From: Clitopilus passeckerianus
Taxonomy: Eukaryota > Basidiomycota > Agaricomycetes > Agaricales > Entolomataceae
NCBI GenBank assembly: GCA_944990035.1
Contig: CALYLX010000113.1
Location: forward strand, 248,001 to 312,000
Direction: 5' to 3'
Length of the DNA: 64,000 nt
Part shown: piece by piece, positions 33,044 to 44,319 of the stretch
Numbering within the stretch: the first letter of the stretch is position 1
Layout of the letters: every line of letters begins with the position of its first letter
Notes under the pieces: generated by a model
Databases searched by the model: none
Told to the model about the DNA's origin: nothing
What the model saw: only the letters and a program-made list of their open reading frames with translations
Program-made: the position numbers and the translations under genes

Positions 33044-34753
33044 TCATGCAGGTCTCTGGGTATGTTCAGGGTAAGCAACTTGCGACCCCTGACTGGAACG
33101 GGCACCTGGACATGCGCTATAATAGACGGAAGCTTCGTCCGTTGTGACAGACCCCACATCCTTCGAGTCCCGCTTGTCTGGAACCTGGTCTTCAGGAGGG
33201 TTCGGCGTAACCGCCGTGTTAGGGGAGTTGTCAATGTTAAATAGTGGGATATCTCCGACCCTTCTGATCTTCTTCAAAGGCTCGATATTCTCAGGGGATG
33301 GTGGAGGGGATGGCCAAGGCCAGGAAGAAGGACTTGGACCCAATTGAAAGTCGTCTTCGCCGACATCGGACTCGTCAGAGTATTCTTCACCGTCCTTAAG
33401 CTGCTCTAAGACACGACTGGATTTTCCATGGATTGATCCAGATACGGAAGATACGGAAGTTTGGCGTTGGGGGGAAGGCGGATAAAGGATATTGAGAGGG
33501 ACAGTGAGAATATAATCCTTCTTCGATCCCGCACTTTGGCCGCTGCTGGTCTTACGCGACGAGGTACGGGAGACACGGGAAGACATCTCCACTGAAGGGC
33601 CAGGCTGGTGGAGGATCTCAGGAAAGAGAAAGCCACCGGCCGATGGAGAGTCGGAAGGCTTCAATGGAGAACTGCACCTGTCGCGCAACTTGTAGGGACC
33701 GAACAACCCAGCCTCGTCTTGGCTAGCGTCGTTGGCCTCGCCACGACTAGGTTCTAGCCCGACTTCGGTTTCAAGCTCGGAGGCGGATGTGTGATGGTGT
33801 GATTCTTCCGCTTCGCCCGACTGAGAATATTCACTTGGGCTGTCGGATCCAGGAAAGTGGATGGCGCTCTCGAGAAATCCTGAATCGGCGTCGTCGGTAT
33901 ACCGAGACCAGCGACTCGTGAGCATACGATTGCCATGAAGCTCATCGTCCTTATCTAGAACGGCATCCAGAACCCCAAAGGCGGAGGAGGGTGTAACTGG
34001 TGTTATGGGAAACGAAGGGTCACCGTCGGTGACCGTTGAAATGGAACGGTTGGATGAAGAACAGGCCAGAAGTGGAGTTGGAGCAGTAGCTGCTGAAAGG
34101 GTGCTGGAGGGAGAATCCGATAGTGAGTGATTCGATGGTCCTGCATGCACCCGAGCTCCTTCAATCTGATGCGCCCATGGCAAGTAGGGCACAAATGCGC
34201 GCTCGGACTCCGACCGCTGAGGAGTGAGCTTCTCTGATTTCGAAGAGAACTTGTGAGCAGCCTGAGCTAGACTAGCAGGAAACGCGATTGAGGCTGAAGC
34301 TGTCTTTTTCTTGATTGAACGAAAGTGAACTGATGCTTGACGTTTGATACGCTTGAATGCCGTCTGTATTCTCGATGGCGTGTTGGGATCGCTGGTGCTC
34401 GAGGGTGAGCTTCCCACTTGTGGGGTCATGGATGGAGGCGGCGAAGGGGTAGCAACGGGTGATTCCTGGGGGGTAAAATGACAAGAGTAATCGACAGAAG
34501 AAGCTGAGCGACCGTGGTAACTAATTGGCGTCGACTTCGGCGCGATCAAAAGTCAAGAAAGTCAATCGATTGCCTTTCACGCTAGAAGTGTGAGATGAAT
34601 ACTTACTGGCTTGTACTCGAACTGAGAGAAAGGGTCTGAGAGACGATGCATTTCACTTGAGGTATCCAGGGCGACAGACACTAGCTCTCGGAACTCGACT
34701 AGATTGAGAGCAGTTCTGTTGTGGGGTGTTTCTGAGGAGACTAAAGGGTCCAT
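33044..34753 (-). CDS. Disordered Ser/Pro-rich protein, paralogue of 21,996-24,292
   Basis: Exons 34,753-34,607 and 34,534-33,044 (72-base intron, acceptor after GCCGAAG) give 545 residues. Exon 1 encodes MDPLVSSETPHNRTALNLVE and FRELVSVALDTSSEMHRLSD, comparable to FSVAEFGNLVALAFQLES of the paralogue. Exon 2 has the basic RIQTAFKRIKRQASVHFRSI, LTSRWSRYTDD, acidic/Ser patches (EEYSDESDVGEDDF), PLKKIRRVGDIPLFNID and a C-terminal DEASVYYSACPGARSS. No catalytic fold is recognised. The shared basic helix, RWSxY motif and SVYxxA tail define a small family within this window. Function unknown. Confidence 0.8.
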
Positions 34754-35022
34754 AACGAACGACGATGAGAGATGGAGGGTAAAAGAGAGGAAGGGAAAAG
34801 GAGTGGACATACGAGACTAGTTTCTTGGGATAGACTTGAGGCAGCGCAGCTATATCCTCCTATATTATCACCGGCACACCAATTTTCATAGACAGGACGA
34901 CGGAGCGACAGGGGGCATCGGCGCCACGAAGCCTATCTTTTGCTTCCTTTCATTATAACCACTTCGGGGTCATCAATCAATACTCCGATACTCGACGTGT
35001 ACTTCGTTTACATCAAGATTGT

Positions 35023-35532
35023 ATGGTCGGATCCGAGATGCATGATGCTACGCTCGATGTCATGGTAAATCTAGACCAACCTTTCCTATTTTCTGCGAGG
35101 AATCTGACAATGTACAACGGTCTCCGAACATACCCTACAGGAATCTCGTCCCCTTCCCAAGCCTCCACGCGCTCCATAGATCCAATGGTCACAGAAAATC
35201 CCCCAAGCGAGTGGTATCGAATAAAGGGCCCGAGGCAAGGTAGCAAGATAGAGACGGCGTCATCGCGCGTTGAGCGGTAGGCACCACCTCTGCGGCATTT
35301 AATATATGCATTTTTGAATGATAGGCTGCGGCTTGAAGCTGTCCTGTCTTTTGACGTGGGCGCCTTCCTCCCAGCTGAGCGGCGAGTCAACCACCCTCCG
35401 CAGACCGAGTTTAACAGAGAGGTGCAAGAGAACCCCTTTCCCCTAGCCCCCATCACAGAACTTTGGATACTTTTCCCATTACACAGCTCTGAGGTCATTG
35501 TCAATGAATTCAAAGATATTTTTCCCACCTGA
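35023..35532 (+). CDS. Unrecognised two-exon gene
   Basis: Exons 35,023-35,276 and 35,325-35,532 (48-base intron) close in phase to 153 residues. The sequence has DATLDVMVNLDQPFLFSARN, then WYRIKGPRQGSKIETASSR, with LRLEAVLSFDVGAFLPAERR and ITELWILFPLHSSEVIVNEF in exon 2. No signal peptide, membrane span or known motif. It sits 269 bases from the divergent disordered-protein gene (start 34,753), so the two may share a promoter. Moderate confidence rests only on splice closure. Confidence 0.5.
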
Positions 35533-35871
35533 CAGGGCAACTGGGAGAGCCATCAGATAGCAACCAGGTTCCATCGTATTTCAGGAAGTTTTGCAAGTGA
35601 AATTTCCGCCAGTTAACAAAAATTTCCAGAACGCCGTCCCATGTCGTTGAATTCGCAGAAGAAAAGGTGTTGTGGGCGTTTTAGGGAACCAGTCGGGCTT
35701 AGAAAGACAAGATATGTAAGCAACCGGGGATCTGAAGGCCGATTGATTGCCGGAATGCACTGTTGAGCTCCCCGCTTTCCCCGCCATTTCTTAGTCCAAA
35801 CGAACATTACAAAGGAACCAGCTCTTGTAGGATCGCCAGCTGGCAGCAAAATAACGGATTCAAGTTCAGCA

Positions 35872-36424
35872 ATGTCATCCCCAACTATTAGACACGGATC
35901 CTGTCTATGCAACTCTGTCAAATATGAGCTCAAAGGCGACCCTTTCTTCTTTGCCGTCTGTCACTGTGTCAACTGTCGGAAGGTCTCCGGCACCGCGTTC
36001 TTGAGCAACTGCTTTTTTAAACCTCAGGTTAGCCCTGCCAACTCATTGTCGAGATATGAAGGCCTAATGAGCCGCCGGTTAATTACAGAACGTCGTCATC
36101 ACTCACGGAAATGACTCTATCAAGTCGTTCCGGGACACCGATACGAAAAGTGGAAATGCCCTTGTTCGGTCGTTTTGTTCCTCCTGTGGATCATCCCTCT
36201 TCTTGCACAATGATGAGAAAACGTTCAAAATTGTGTCCGTAGGCACAATCGATGATGACTTCCCCTGGAGTACGTGCTAAACCTTATCGAGCCTCGAGGC
36301 GAGCGCCACCATATACTAATTCCTGCATGCAGTGCCAAGGAGGCAAATGTTCGCTGAGTGTAAACGACCTTGGGTTGAAGGCATTAAGATTGTGGAGAAA
36401 CCTCCCAAGAAAGCAAAGCTTTAG
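35872..36424 (+). CDS. GFA/CENP-V-type zinc-binding protein 2
   Basis: Exons 35,872-36,027, 36,089-36,269 and 36,333-36,424 join in phase to 142 residues. Zinc ligands: RHGSCLCNSVKYEL (CxC), VCHCVNCRKVSGT and FCSSCGSSLF. The C-terminus is basic (KPPKKAKL). Same exon layout as the copy at 32,094, but intergenic positions and residues differ enough for an older duplication. Like its paralogue it probably binds one or more zinc ions and may act on a glutathione or thiol adduct; the substrate is unknown. Confidence 0.9.
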
Positions 36425-36687
36425 AGCTAGAATATCTATCATATATCTGTTTTATACCTAGGAGCAGTCATGATGAGAAACGTTCTGCCGCTTGTTCTGT
36501 ATCTCACCGCTCAACTTAGAAAAGCCCAAAAGATAATGTTCAACTTCCGTTAAAATTGAAAAGGTGATAAACGAAATAATTTACTTAATACACTGTCTAT
36601 CCTAAAGAGAAGCGTTTAATCGATCGTAAGAATACATCCCAGCTGGGTTAAAATCTCGGTACGTGAATATCATTGTCCGTGTCCATC

Positions 36688-38490
36688 TTATATCTCTGGT
36701 TCCGATGCAGGGTTCCTAGGCCTATAGGGACCTTGTGAACGATTCACCTGCATACTCAAGCCAGTTGCCAGGGTTCCGCCAGTCCCACTATTTGTGGGAG
36801 CTCCCATTCCCATTTGCTCAAGAAGGTCGTCAATGCCCGAAATATGGGTGTTCACGCCAGTTCCATGGGTGACAGGCGAGTCAGGACTACTGGGGCTGAC
36901 GGGAGATGCGAGAGTTGTCGTCGTATCCCCAGAACCCTTCTTAGTGTGCGCTGGACGCGTAGGTGCTTGTGAGGCTGAGTCAAGGGGACGATCAGCCGTG
37001 AAATCCGTATATGCCGGAGGATTTAGTCGTTGTCGACCACCAATCTCATTAGGAAGGGAGTCAGGGGAATCGTACACCGGGATGATAGCACCGTCTGTAC
37101 GCTTGCGGTCCTGCGGGTAGTTCGGGCTTGTGGCGCGCTGTGTAGGTGACAAGGTGAACGGCGTAATAACGTTCTCCCTATCAACATGGGCCACAGGTGG
37201 AGGGGAAGGTGCGGATGCGAGCGTAACGGGTGGGGGAGAAGCAGTGGTAGCGTAAGGAGCGACCGAGTTGTTGACCGAGCCGAAGTATGATAACGAGTGG
37301 ACGCTGCCTGTGTGGGTATGCATGCTGGTTGGGCTGGCGGGTCCACGGGTGTTTGTCACCGAGGTAACGAAGCTGTTCCCCATATTTTGATATCCCGTTC
37401 CAATGGACTTGCCTGACATGTCCGATAGCTGGCGCATATGGCCTGCTGGAGAGCCGTAACCCAAAGTTGTCATTCCGTCTGATGTCGTAGAGGGAGCAGT
37501 CGGAGGATTAGAAGTGCGTTTCTTCTTCTGGCTATGGATCCAGAATGCAATAGCGCCTGCTATACCCAGAGCGACTAGACCACCAATCACTCCACCGACG
37601 ATAGGTCCAACGGGTGTTTTCTTTTTTTCTGTGGCATTAGTCTGAGAAACATCACTATGACCTGCATTCGCATTAAAAATAGTTGAAAAGAGGTCGAAGT
37701 GTAATATAGGCACCTTCTCTGACGATAGGTTGCGCCTCGGCGGCATTGAACCGTTTATCTGTCCAAGTATTTGCTGCAGCGAAGCCGTTAGTAAATTGAC
37801 TTTGAGTATTAGCTGGATCAACGTACGATCTAGTGTCGCGTAGTAAGGAATCAGGGTTCCATCAGCTAGCGGAACTTCCGGGAAAGGCCTAGTTATGTCT
37901 TCAGCGAATTGAAAACCAGTACGACATCAAGTGGACGAACGTTAGTGGAATTTTATCTCCACATTCCAAGCTCCAAGCTCCCCACCTGTAATTGCGTCAG
38001 GACCGTGAGAAAGATACCATGGCTTTGGATACGCACGATATCACAGCAGAGTCAAATCCCTGACAAACAGTACATGCTTCATACAGGTTGTAGGCAATCC
38101 AGGAGCTGGAAGTCTTGATCAGGACCGGGTAAATGAGGACTTAGCAGGAGCTGGGCTATACCATTGGCAAGTGTTAGCTGTGTTGTTGATAGGAGAGGGA
38201 GGACTGTAGCTGCGATGGACGTCTGGCAGGGCGTATACGGTGAATGCTGTTGAGCGGTCAGTGTTGGTTGGGCAAGGGAAGTCAGAGAAAAACTTACTAC
38301 TTCCGCCACATGCTGAAGAAACAACAGCTGCCAATTGGCAAGGAGATACATTCACATGGTTATTAGTCCAAGCAAAAGATGGCCCGCAAACCGCTTGAGT
38401 CTGCGGAGCCCGCCGATCCAAGGTTGAGCCACCCACACCCAAGGCACCTGCTGCCAGAAGAACGAAGCTCGATACCAGCATTGCAATCAA
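36688..38490 (-). CDS. Single-pass membrane protein with Cys-containing ectodomain
   Basis: Seven exons (38,490-38,298; 38,246-38,162; 38,105-38,037; 37,985-37,941; 37,888-37,827; 37,773-37,714; 37,661-36,688) close in phase to 495 residues. A signal peptide (MIAMLVSSFVLLAAGALGVG) is followed by an ectodomain with SPCQLAAVVSSACGGS, SWIAYNLYEACTVCQGF, WGAWSLEC and TWTDKRFNAAEA, a pattern I know from a large basidiomycete family of unknown role. A membrane span (PIVGGVIGGLVALGIAGAIA, about 187-210) precedes a basic stop-transfer (HSQKKKR) and a ~280-residue Ser/Thr/Pro-rich cytoplasmic tail. The layout suggests a cell-surface sensor or adaptor, but ligand and partners are unknown. Confidence 0.85.
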
Positions 38491-39885
38491 CTCCTCAAGC
38501 GTAGTATTTTGGTACGCTGGGCGCGATGGGGGCGGAAAGTCGGTTCCTTTACAAACCGCTCATCCTTATGAAGGACCCTGATTGAAACACTGGCCTTCCT
38601 CCCGATGTAGCAAATGAAATGATGGCAAGACAAGCCGAAGATTCAGCCAAGTTCAAGGGGCGTCTCGACTCCATCATACGGAGATATTCCACGCGCCGAA
38701 TCCCCGACCTTGCCGGCACCGTGAACATGTGTCCAATCCTGCTGTCCAATCGATCCTAAATTGAACATAGTACATACACAAAATGGCGCTGAAGTGATTC
38801 TGGGACGGAGAACCGATTCTTCTTGCTCAGAAGAGATAGAATCAGAATACAGAATACTGTTGAGCCAGCAGAGCTGCCAAATCACCTCCCTCACGCTGTG
38901 TGATGGGCGCTTCATATCAGGAACCTCGGAGAATCAAAACTTACGAGAGGATTTGTGGAGGTCCTTATCGACAAACTCTCTGTTACCCATGATTCAATTC
39001 AAACCAGGCGGTAGTTTCAAGTAAAGATTCATAAAAATATCATTCAGAGATCATTGGCGAACGATCCTAAGCCGATTACGCAAAAAACATACAATAAAGT
39101 GTAAGATGTGTCAACCACCTCCAGTCCTCGTACCCAGTAAACGAACTTTGCTCATAAAGGACAAGCCGCCTTGTACCCGCTTGATCACCTTGAAGACATG
39201 AGAAAAGATGGACGTAAAGTGAACGGCGCTGGGATCGGAGTCTTGGACCTCGACCTTGAACGCCCGTGGAATGCACCCGGAATCAAAAGTAAGCATGCAG
39301 GTGCATGGTCACGAGGGGAGTAGCAAAAAATAGACCGAGATGTATAACGGTTCTGGAATGTGCCCACCGAGCTGACAGGGCGTGTAAGATCGCTGCTATC
39401 TAGGACCCGAGGGTTCAGTAGCTGGGAACCAAAATGACGCCGCTTGCAGGAGCATGGATTGTGTCCACAATCGTTAAGGATGCTCGAGATCTTAGCGATA
39501 GCGAACTAAGCAACCGGCCTTTCCAGAATGGCCGGTGTATAAGGATGAAGAGGATTGGCCGTGATCGGTAAGATATTGCACTGGCCGAGAATGAACACTA
39601 AGGTTCTGTCGAGAAGGGATATCACATGGGCGAAGGAGCTTCTGAAAGATGAGATGGAAGATTGAATGGGGGGATATCGCAAGTGTACGAGTAAACTATT
39701 GTTCATGTTCATGTGGGTGTTCTGTGGGCGTAGACGCTGAGGAAGAATGATCTTTAATGAATGTGCAGATCTGGTGCCAGTCATTTGCCGACGGGATGGA
39801 TGTCGCGATGTCGGTGTCGGCAGGAAGAACCGTGGTATGGATCGTAGGCGCATCACGATCCATGAAATCATGCCGCAGCCTGATT
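38491..39885. other. No gene seen
   Basis: About 1.4 kb containing the promoter of the membrane-protein gene and the 3' flank of the RSC-like gene. Open frames (for example minus 39,506-39,940) have no recognised motifs. Confidence 0.5.
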
Positions 39886-42800
39886 TCAAGACACGACCGA
39901 CGGTTCCCGTTCTGCCTGAGCTAGCACCTTCCGGAGACACTCCGTAATCGTAGGCGCAACCTTGACGCGCTTAGCCTCTTCGCGGCCTCCGGCGGTAACA
40001 TCGCCCCCCTCACCGCCCTCCCGCTCCGAGTCCCTCTTCCTCTTCCTAGCCAAAAACTCCAAATACGCCAAGCTGTACCTCGGCTTCACCGGCCTCGCAA
40101 CGTCAACAGGCGGCGCTGCGAACCACAGAACCTGGTTCGTGTCCGGGTCGCGGTCGAAGTGTTGTGCTGTGATCACCAGACAAACAACGAAATCAGAACG
40201 CAAAAGGATGAGAATTCAGGATGAAAAACATACAAGTCTCCACCGGCAACTTCTCAACAACCGCCCCTGTCCCCAACGCATTCATCCCCCCAGCAGCAGT
40301 GAGTACACTCCTATCCTGTCCCCCTCCTGCTCCTGCTCGTGGTACAGGCGGAGGCGGAACACCAGCAGCTGCATACTGAGCTGCATACTGTGCACTCTGA
40401 TAATACGACCCCGCCGGCGGAGGAGGGGGTGGTGCAGAAGACACAGCTCCAGGTCCCGCAATGACGGGAGCGGTAGAAGCTGCAGGAGGCACCTTCGCCT
40501 GATTCTCCAACCTCCTCGACGTTCTCCTCCCATTCGTACTCGCCGGAATTTCCAGCTGTCCCTCCCCATCTGCCCCCGCCCCTGGGCCCGCCGAGCCCAA
40601 CGTATCTCCCCCAGCAATCAACCCACCCGTCCCCTTAACCTTCCCCCCACCCATCCCACCCCGCACGAACGGACTCCCCATCCTCCCCGGGAACACCGTC
40701 CTCTCAAACGGATAAATCGGCATAAACTCGTCGCTCTTCCTCACTTCTTCGGGGACACAGGAGTTCCAATTCTTAATCTTCACAAACACCCGATCGCGGT
40801 CGTTGTACCGGGAGTCGCAGACGTACAAAGGGAAGCCGAGGTACCAGAATGGTGGTCTGGGACGCCCGCGGATGTGCCGTGCTGTGAATTGGCAGGCGAC
40901 TTTTTCGATGAGGTCTTCGATTGGGTGGTCGGCGAAGTGGCCTGGAGGGAGGGGAGTCAGTTAGTCAACTAGGGAGTTAAGATGAGATGGGCACATACTC
41001 GTCTTGAAAACCTCGCCCTCCCAAAACTCCCTCGTAGCAGAATGATATGTCTATCCAAATATCAGCTACCCATCCTCACCCTATTCCCAGAATCAAACTA
41101 TACACACCTGCTCAGGCCGGTAATACCAACTAACCGTCAACCCATACTGCGTCCCCTTGGACCTATCAATACCCCTTTCCTCAGATTCGTTTCTTAAATT
41201 GAAGATAACTGCAACTCACGTATCATCCCCAACCCAACACCTAAAAACCTGCCCAATAACCGGCCTCCCCGCATCGTCCGCATTCACCAAATGCACCCAA
41301 TCCGCCAACCTCACACTCCACCCCTTATACTCAATCCTCTCCACGAACGTCCGGTCTTTCGTCAACACCCGATGGGTCGTCACGCCGGAGACACCTGGAC
41401 CTGAATCTCCCCCGTGTACGGGCTTCACTGTACCGGGACCGGCGCGGAGGGTGGAGAAGTGGGTGAGGGAGTGGTAGGGTGGGCCGAGGGGGGGCGTGGA
41501 GGAGAGGAGGGCTTGGTAGAGGCGCTGTGGGGTAGGTTAGTATTTTGTGCTTTCGTGCATCGGGTGTATTGGGGAAGTGAAAAGAGGAGGAGGAGGAGGA
41601 AGGGAGGGAAGGAAGAAGGACAAGAGGAGGGGGAGCGGTGAAAAGGAAAGGGAGGAAATGGAAAACCACAAACCTGCAACGTCAACACCCACCCATACCC
41701 CTCACTCCCAATCTTATGCCACCTCCTACCCTTCTCGAACAGCCTGGCCATGGCGAGGTCGAAATCTTTTGAGGTTCGGAAGGATTTGGATTTGGCTTGG
41801 GTTTCGATTGAGTTTAGGGAGAGGGGGTGCTGTTGACGACGTAAACGAGTATCAGTTGGTAAGGAATGACTTAGAAGAGGAGGGAAGAGGACGAACAGGA
41901 TAGGACAAATACGGATTAAACGGTTCATCCGGAACAACTTCAAGTGCCGTCGCAAGTCTATTCCCACTTCACATCTCCCATGAGCCACCAAAACAAACCC
42001 AAAAAAAAAAACGGGAGAACGTACACGACATCTTTATGCCCCTTCACAGCCCCAACCAACTCAATAATCCTCTCATCACTCAAATCCTCACTCCACCCCT
42101 CCTCCCCAAACCCAGGCCACCTAGGTAACCCTCTCTCCAGCTGTTCCACGATTTGGTCGCTCTCTGGGTCTCGTTCGACTTGGACTTCACCTACTCCCCC
42201 TACTGTTGAGGGAGCACCAGTAGTAGTAACAGTAACGGCAGGTGTCTCGGGCGTCATAATATCCACATCCATATCCTGCCCAGCAATAGAGTTTTTAGGT
42301 CGTATAGCAACTGGTTTTTGGAACGTGGCGGGGTGAAGAGACGTTGAAGGTCCTTGTGCTGTTGTACGAGTCGCAGGAGCAGAAGCAGCTTGAGGTGGAG
42401 ATGGTTCGTATTGGTCGGCTGAAGCCGAGGTGGATGGAGACCCCGAACCCGACCCTGACAACTCGGCTTCCTCAGGTTCAAGCTCTTCCTCTTCCTCGTT
42501 CCCTGTTCCGTGGACTTTTTGTGCTGAGGAGGGGGGTGGGGAGGTCCGGGGTGTTGGGAGGAATGGGCGTTTTTTCCATTCGGATTCTAGGAGGATCTGC
42601 CAATTAGAGCAAGAATTTCGACATGAGCTCAGGTTCACACAAGTAATTGGGAGAGGATAGATGAATGCGAGGCCTTACCTTGAGAGTTTTGGCATCGGTA
42701 GCAATCTGACTACTCCCCTCATTATAGAATAAGGCGTTCCAGAAAACGAGTGATAAATCTGTATAAATATCTGTAGCTTCTTTGTATCTCCCTTTCTCGA

Positions 42801-43046
42801 CGCCTGCTTTGATGTTGTTTAGACACCGTGGTTCTGGTATCAGCTACAGTACCCCATATTCCTATTAATATTTCATACGGGGATTAGATGGGTAGAACGA
42901 ACCTCGTAGTATTCTGGCCAATCCCCCCGGTCGACCAACTCAAGAAACATGCCCGCAAGCTGACGTTTGCCCTTTGGCGCCGTCGCTGCTAGGATGATAC
43001 CTATTACTTCCTTCACAGCGGCGTTTTGGGCTGGTGTGATTGGCAT
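39886..43046 (-). CDS. RSC1/RSC2-like chromatin remodelling subunit (bromodomain + BAH)
   Basis: Ten exons (43,046-42,903; 42,843-42,679; 42,596-42,025; 41,957-41,897; 41,829-41,674; 41,524-41,220; 41,162-41,108; 41,050-40,999; 40,941-40,234; 40,166-39,886) close in phase to 832 residues. The N-terminal bromodomain is visible through LIPEPRCLNNIKAGVEKGRY and YTDLSLVFWNALFYNEGSSQ. A second, weaker one ends KIGSEGYGWVLTLQRLYQAL (about 340-375). The BAH domain (about 420-555) has DWVHLVNADDAGRPVIGQVF, VSWYYRPEQ and EVFKTSHFADHPIEDLIEKV, followed by the RSC1/2-type YVCDSRYNDRDRVFVKIKNW. In yeast these subunits sit in the RSC SWI/SNF-family remodeller and bind acetylated nucleosomes and H3. The linker and C-terminal third are low-complexity. 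Confidence 0.9.
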
Positions 43047-44319
43047 TGTGGGTTAAGCAGGAAGGAAATGTCTAGTGGTGGTGGGTGGACTTGAATGGGA
43101 AATTGTTTAGAGTCGCGCGTTGTTTGGTTGGGGTTTGGTAGGTAAATAGGGGTAAATAACGCGCGTGATAATTTAGGTACGCGTCGAGTTGAACTGGTGA
43201 CATCATTGTTTCCGAACCTCTGTTCGACTCTTCTCACCTGCTCACCTACTAACTCGACTTTACCAGCTGAACCCGCCGAACCCAAGGTGCACCAAGCCTG
43301 AACGTTCTCAACTAAGTCGGCCTTCGGATCTTCGCCCAACTTGACTTCATCAGCACCACATAACTTTTCTTTCGTCAACCTCGCCCTCTCGCACCTGGCC
43401 TCCCTAGTCTCTACCAATGTCATATTGACTTCACCTCGTCTCACGCCTGGATTCAATCTTGGCAGTCCCCAAGTTAAACACAGTATCCGGGCCAACTGTC
43501 ACCTCACCCGAAGACCTCCAGTTGTACCAGGCCTGCAACTCAACCTTACTCTCCTCAGACACTTCGTAGTCACACTACTTCAGACCCGTGCAAACTTCTC
43601 GTCCTACTGCGTATCCTAAGGCAGTTTCCGCGCATTCTGTTCAGAGTCCCCCTAGCCCACCACCTCAAAAACCCTGCGCCTACTATCCCAACACTTTTTG
43701 CATTCCAAAGATATTTGTCAGATCACCCTTCGCCCCATCTGATAAACGTTTGCCTTGTCAATCCCTGTAACACATGCGGATGCTGCCAAATCAAATATCT
43801 CGTTCATGGATTTCAAGTCGTATCACGATTGGATTCAATCTCGACGGCTCCCGGGTTCGGCATTGTACGTATGCCGCCGTTCTTCACTTCTTCACCCAAC
43901 TCGACGATCACGGACTGGGAACGACATTACACCGGCTGACGTCGAAGAACCTCTTCATCCGTCCGGGCTCAATTAATCTTTCATTAAAAGTCAAACTGAA
44001 AGGTTCTGTCATTATTTAATTTCTACAAGAAATGGGTATGTCGTACATATCGCGCATCATACATATCGTTAATCTCTGCACGAGTATAGTCATTACAAGT
44101 CTGAAACCAGAATCGAATCGTCGTAAAACATTCATCTCACCACAATCTACTCCACCCCCACCACATCCTCATCCTCCGACTTCATATAAACGTGAAAAGG
44201 GCGTAAAGCGTAAAACCCAAGAAGAAGGAGATAAAAATATTGTGTGTCAAGATGCCGTGTCCAAGTCCGTCATGGATGTAGGAGTTGGAGGCCTAGGTGG
44301 CCGAAGGTTCATATCACTG
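43047..44319. other. No gene supported
   Basis: Promoter of the RSC-like gene and 3' flank of the zinc-finger gene. A minus-strand open frame (43,013-43,495) overlaps the RSC start in another frame and has no motifs. Confidence 0.45.

Noticed and set aside
41425..41991. 188-codon minus-strand open frame overlapping the RSC-like gene
   Set aside because: It reads through two introns in another frame; the bromodomain/BAH exons explain the region better.
43013..43495. 160-codon open frame across the start of the RSC-like gene
   Set aside because: Different frame from the bromodomain exon, no motifs, and mostly upstream flank.
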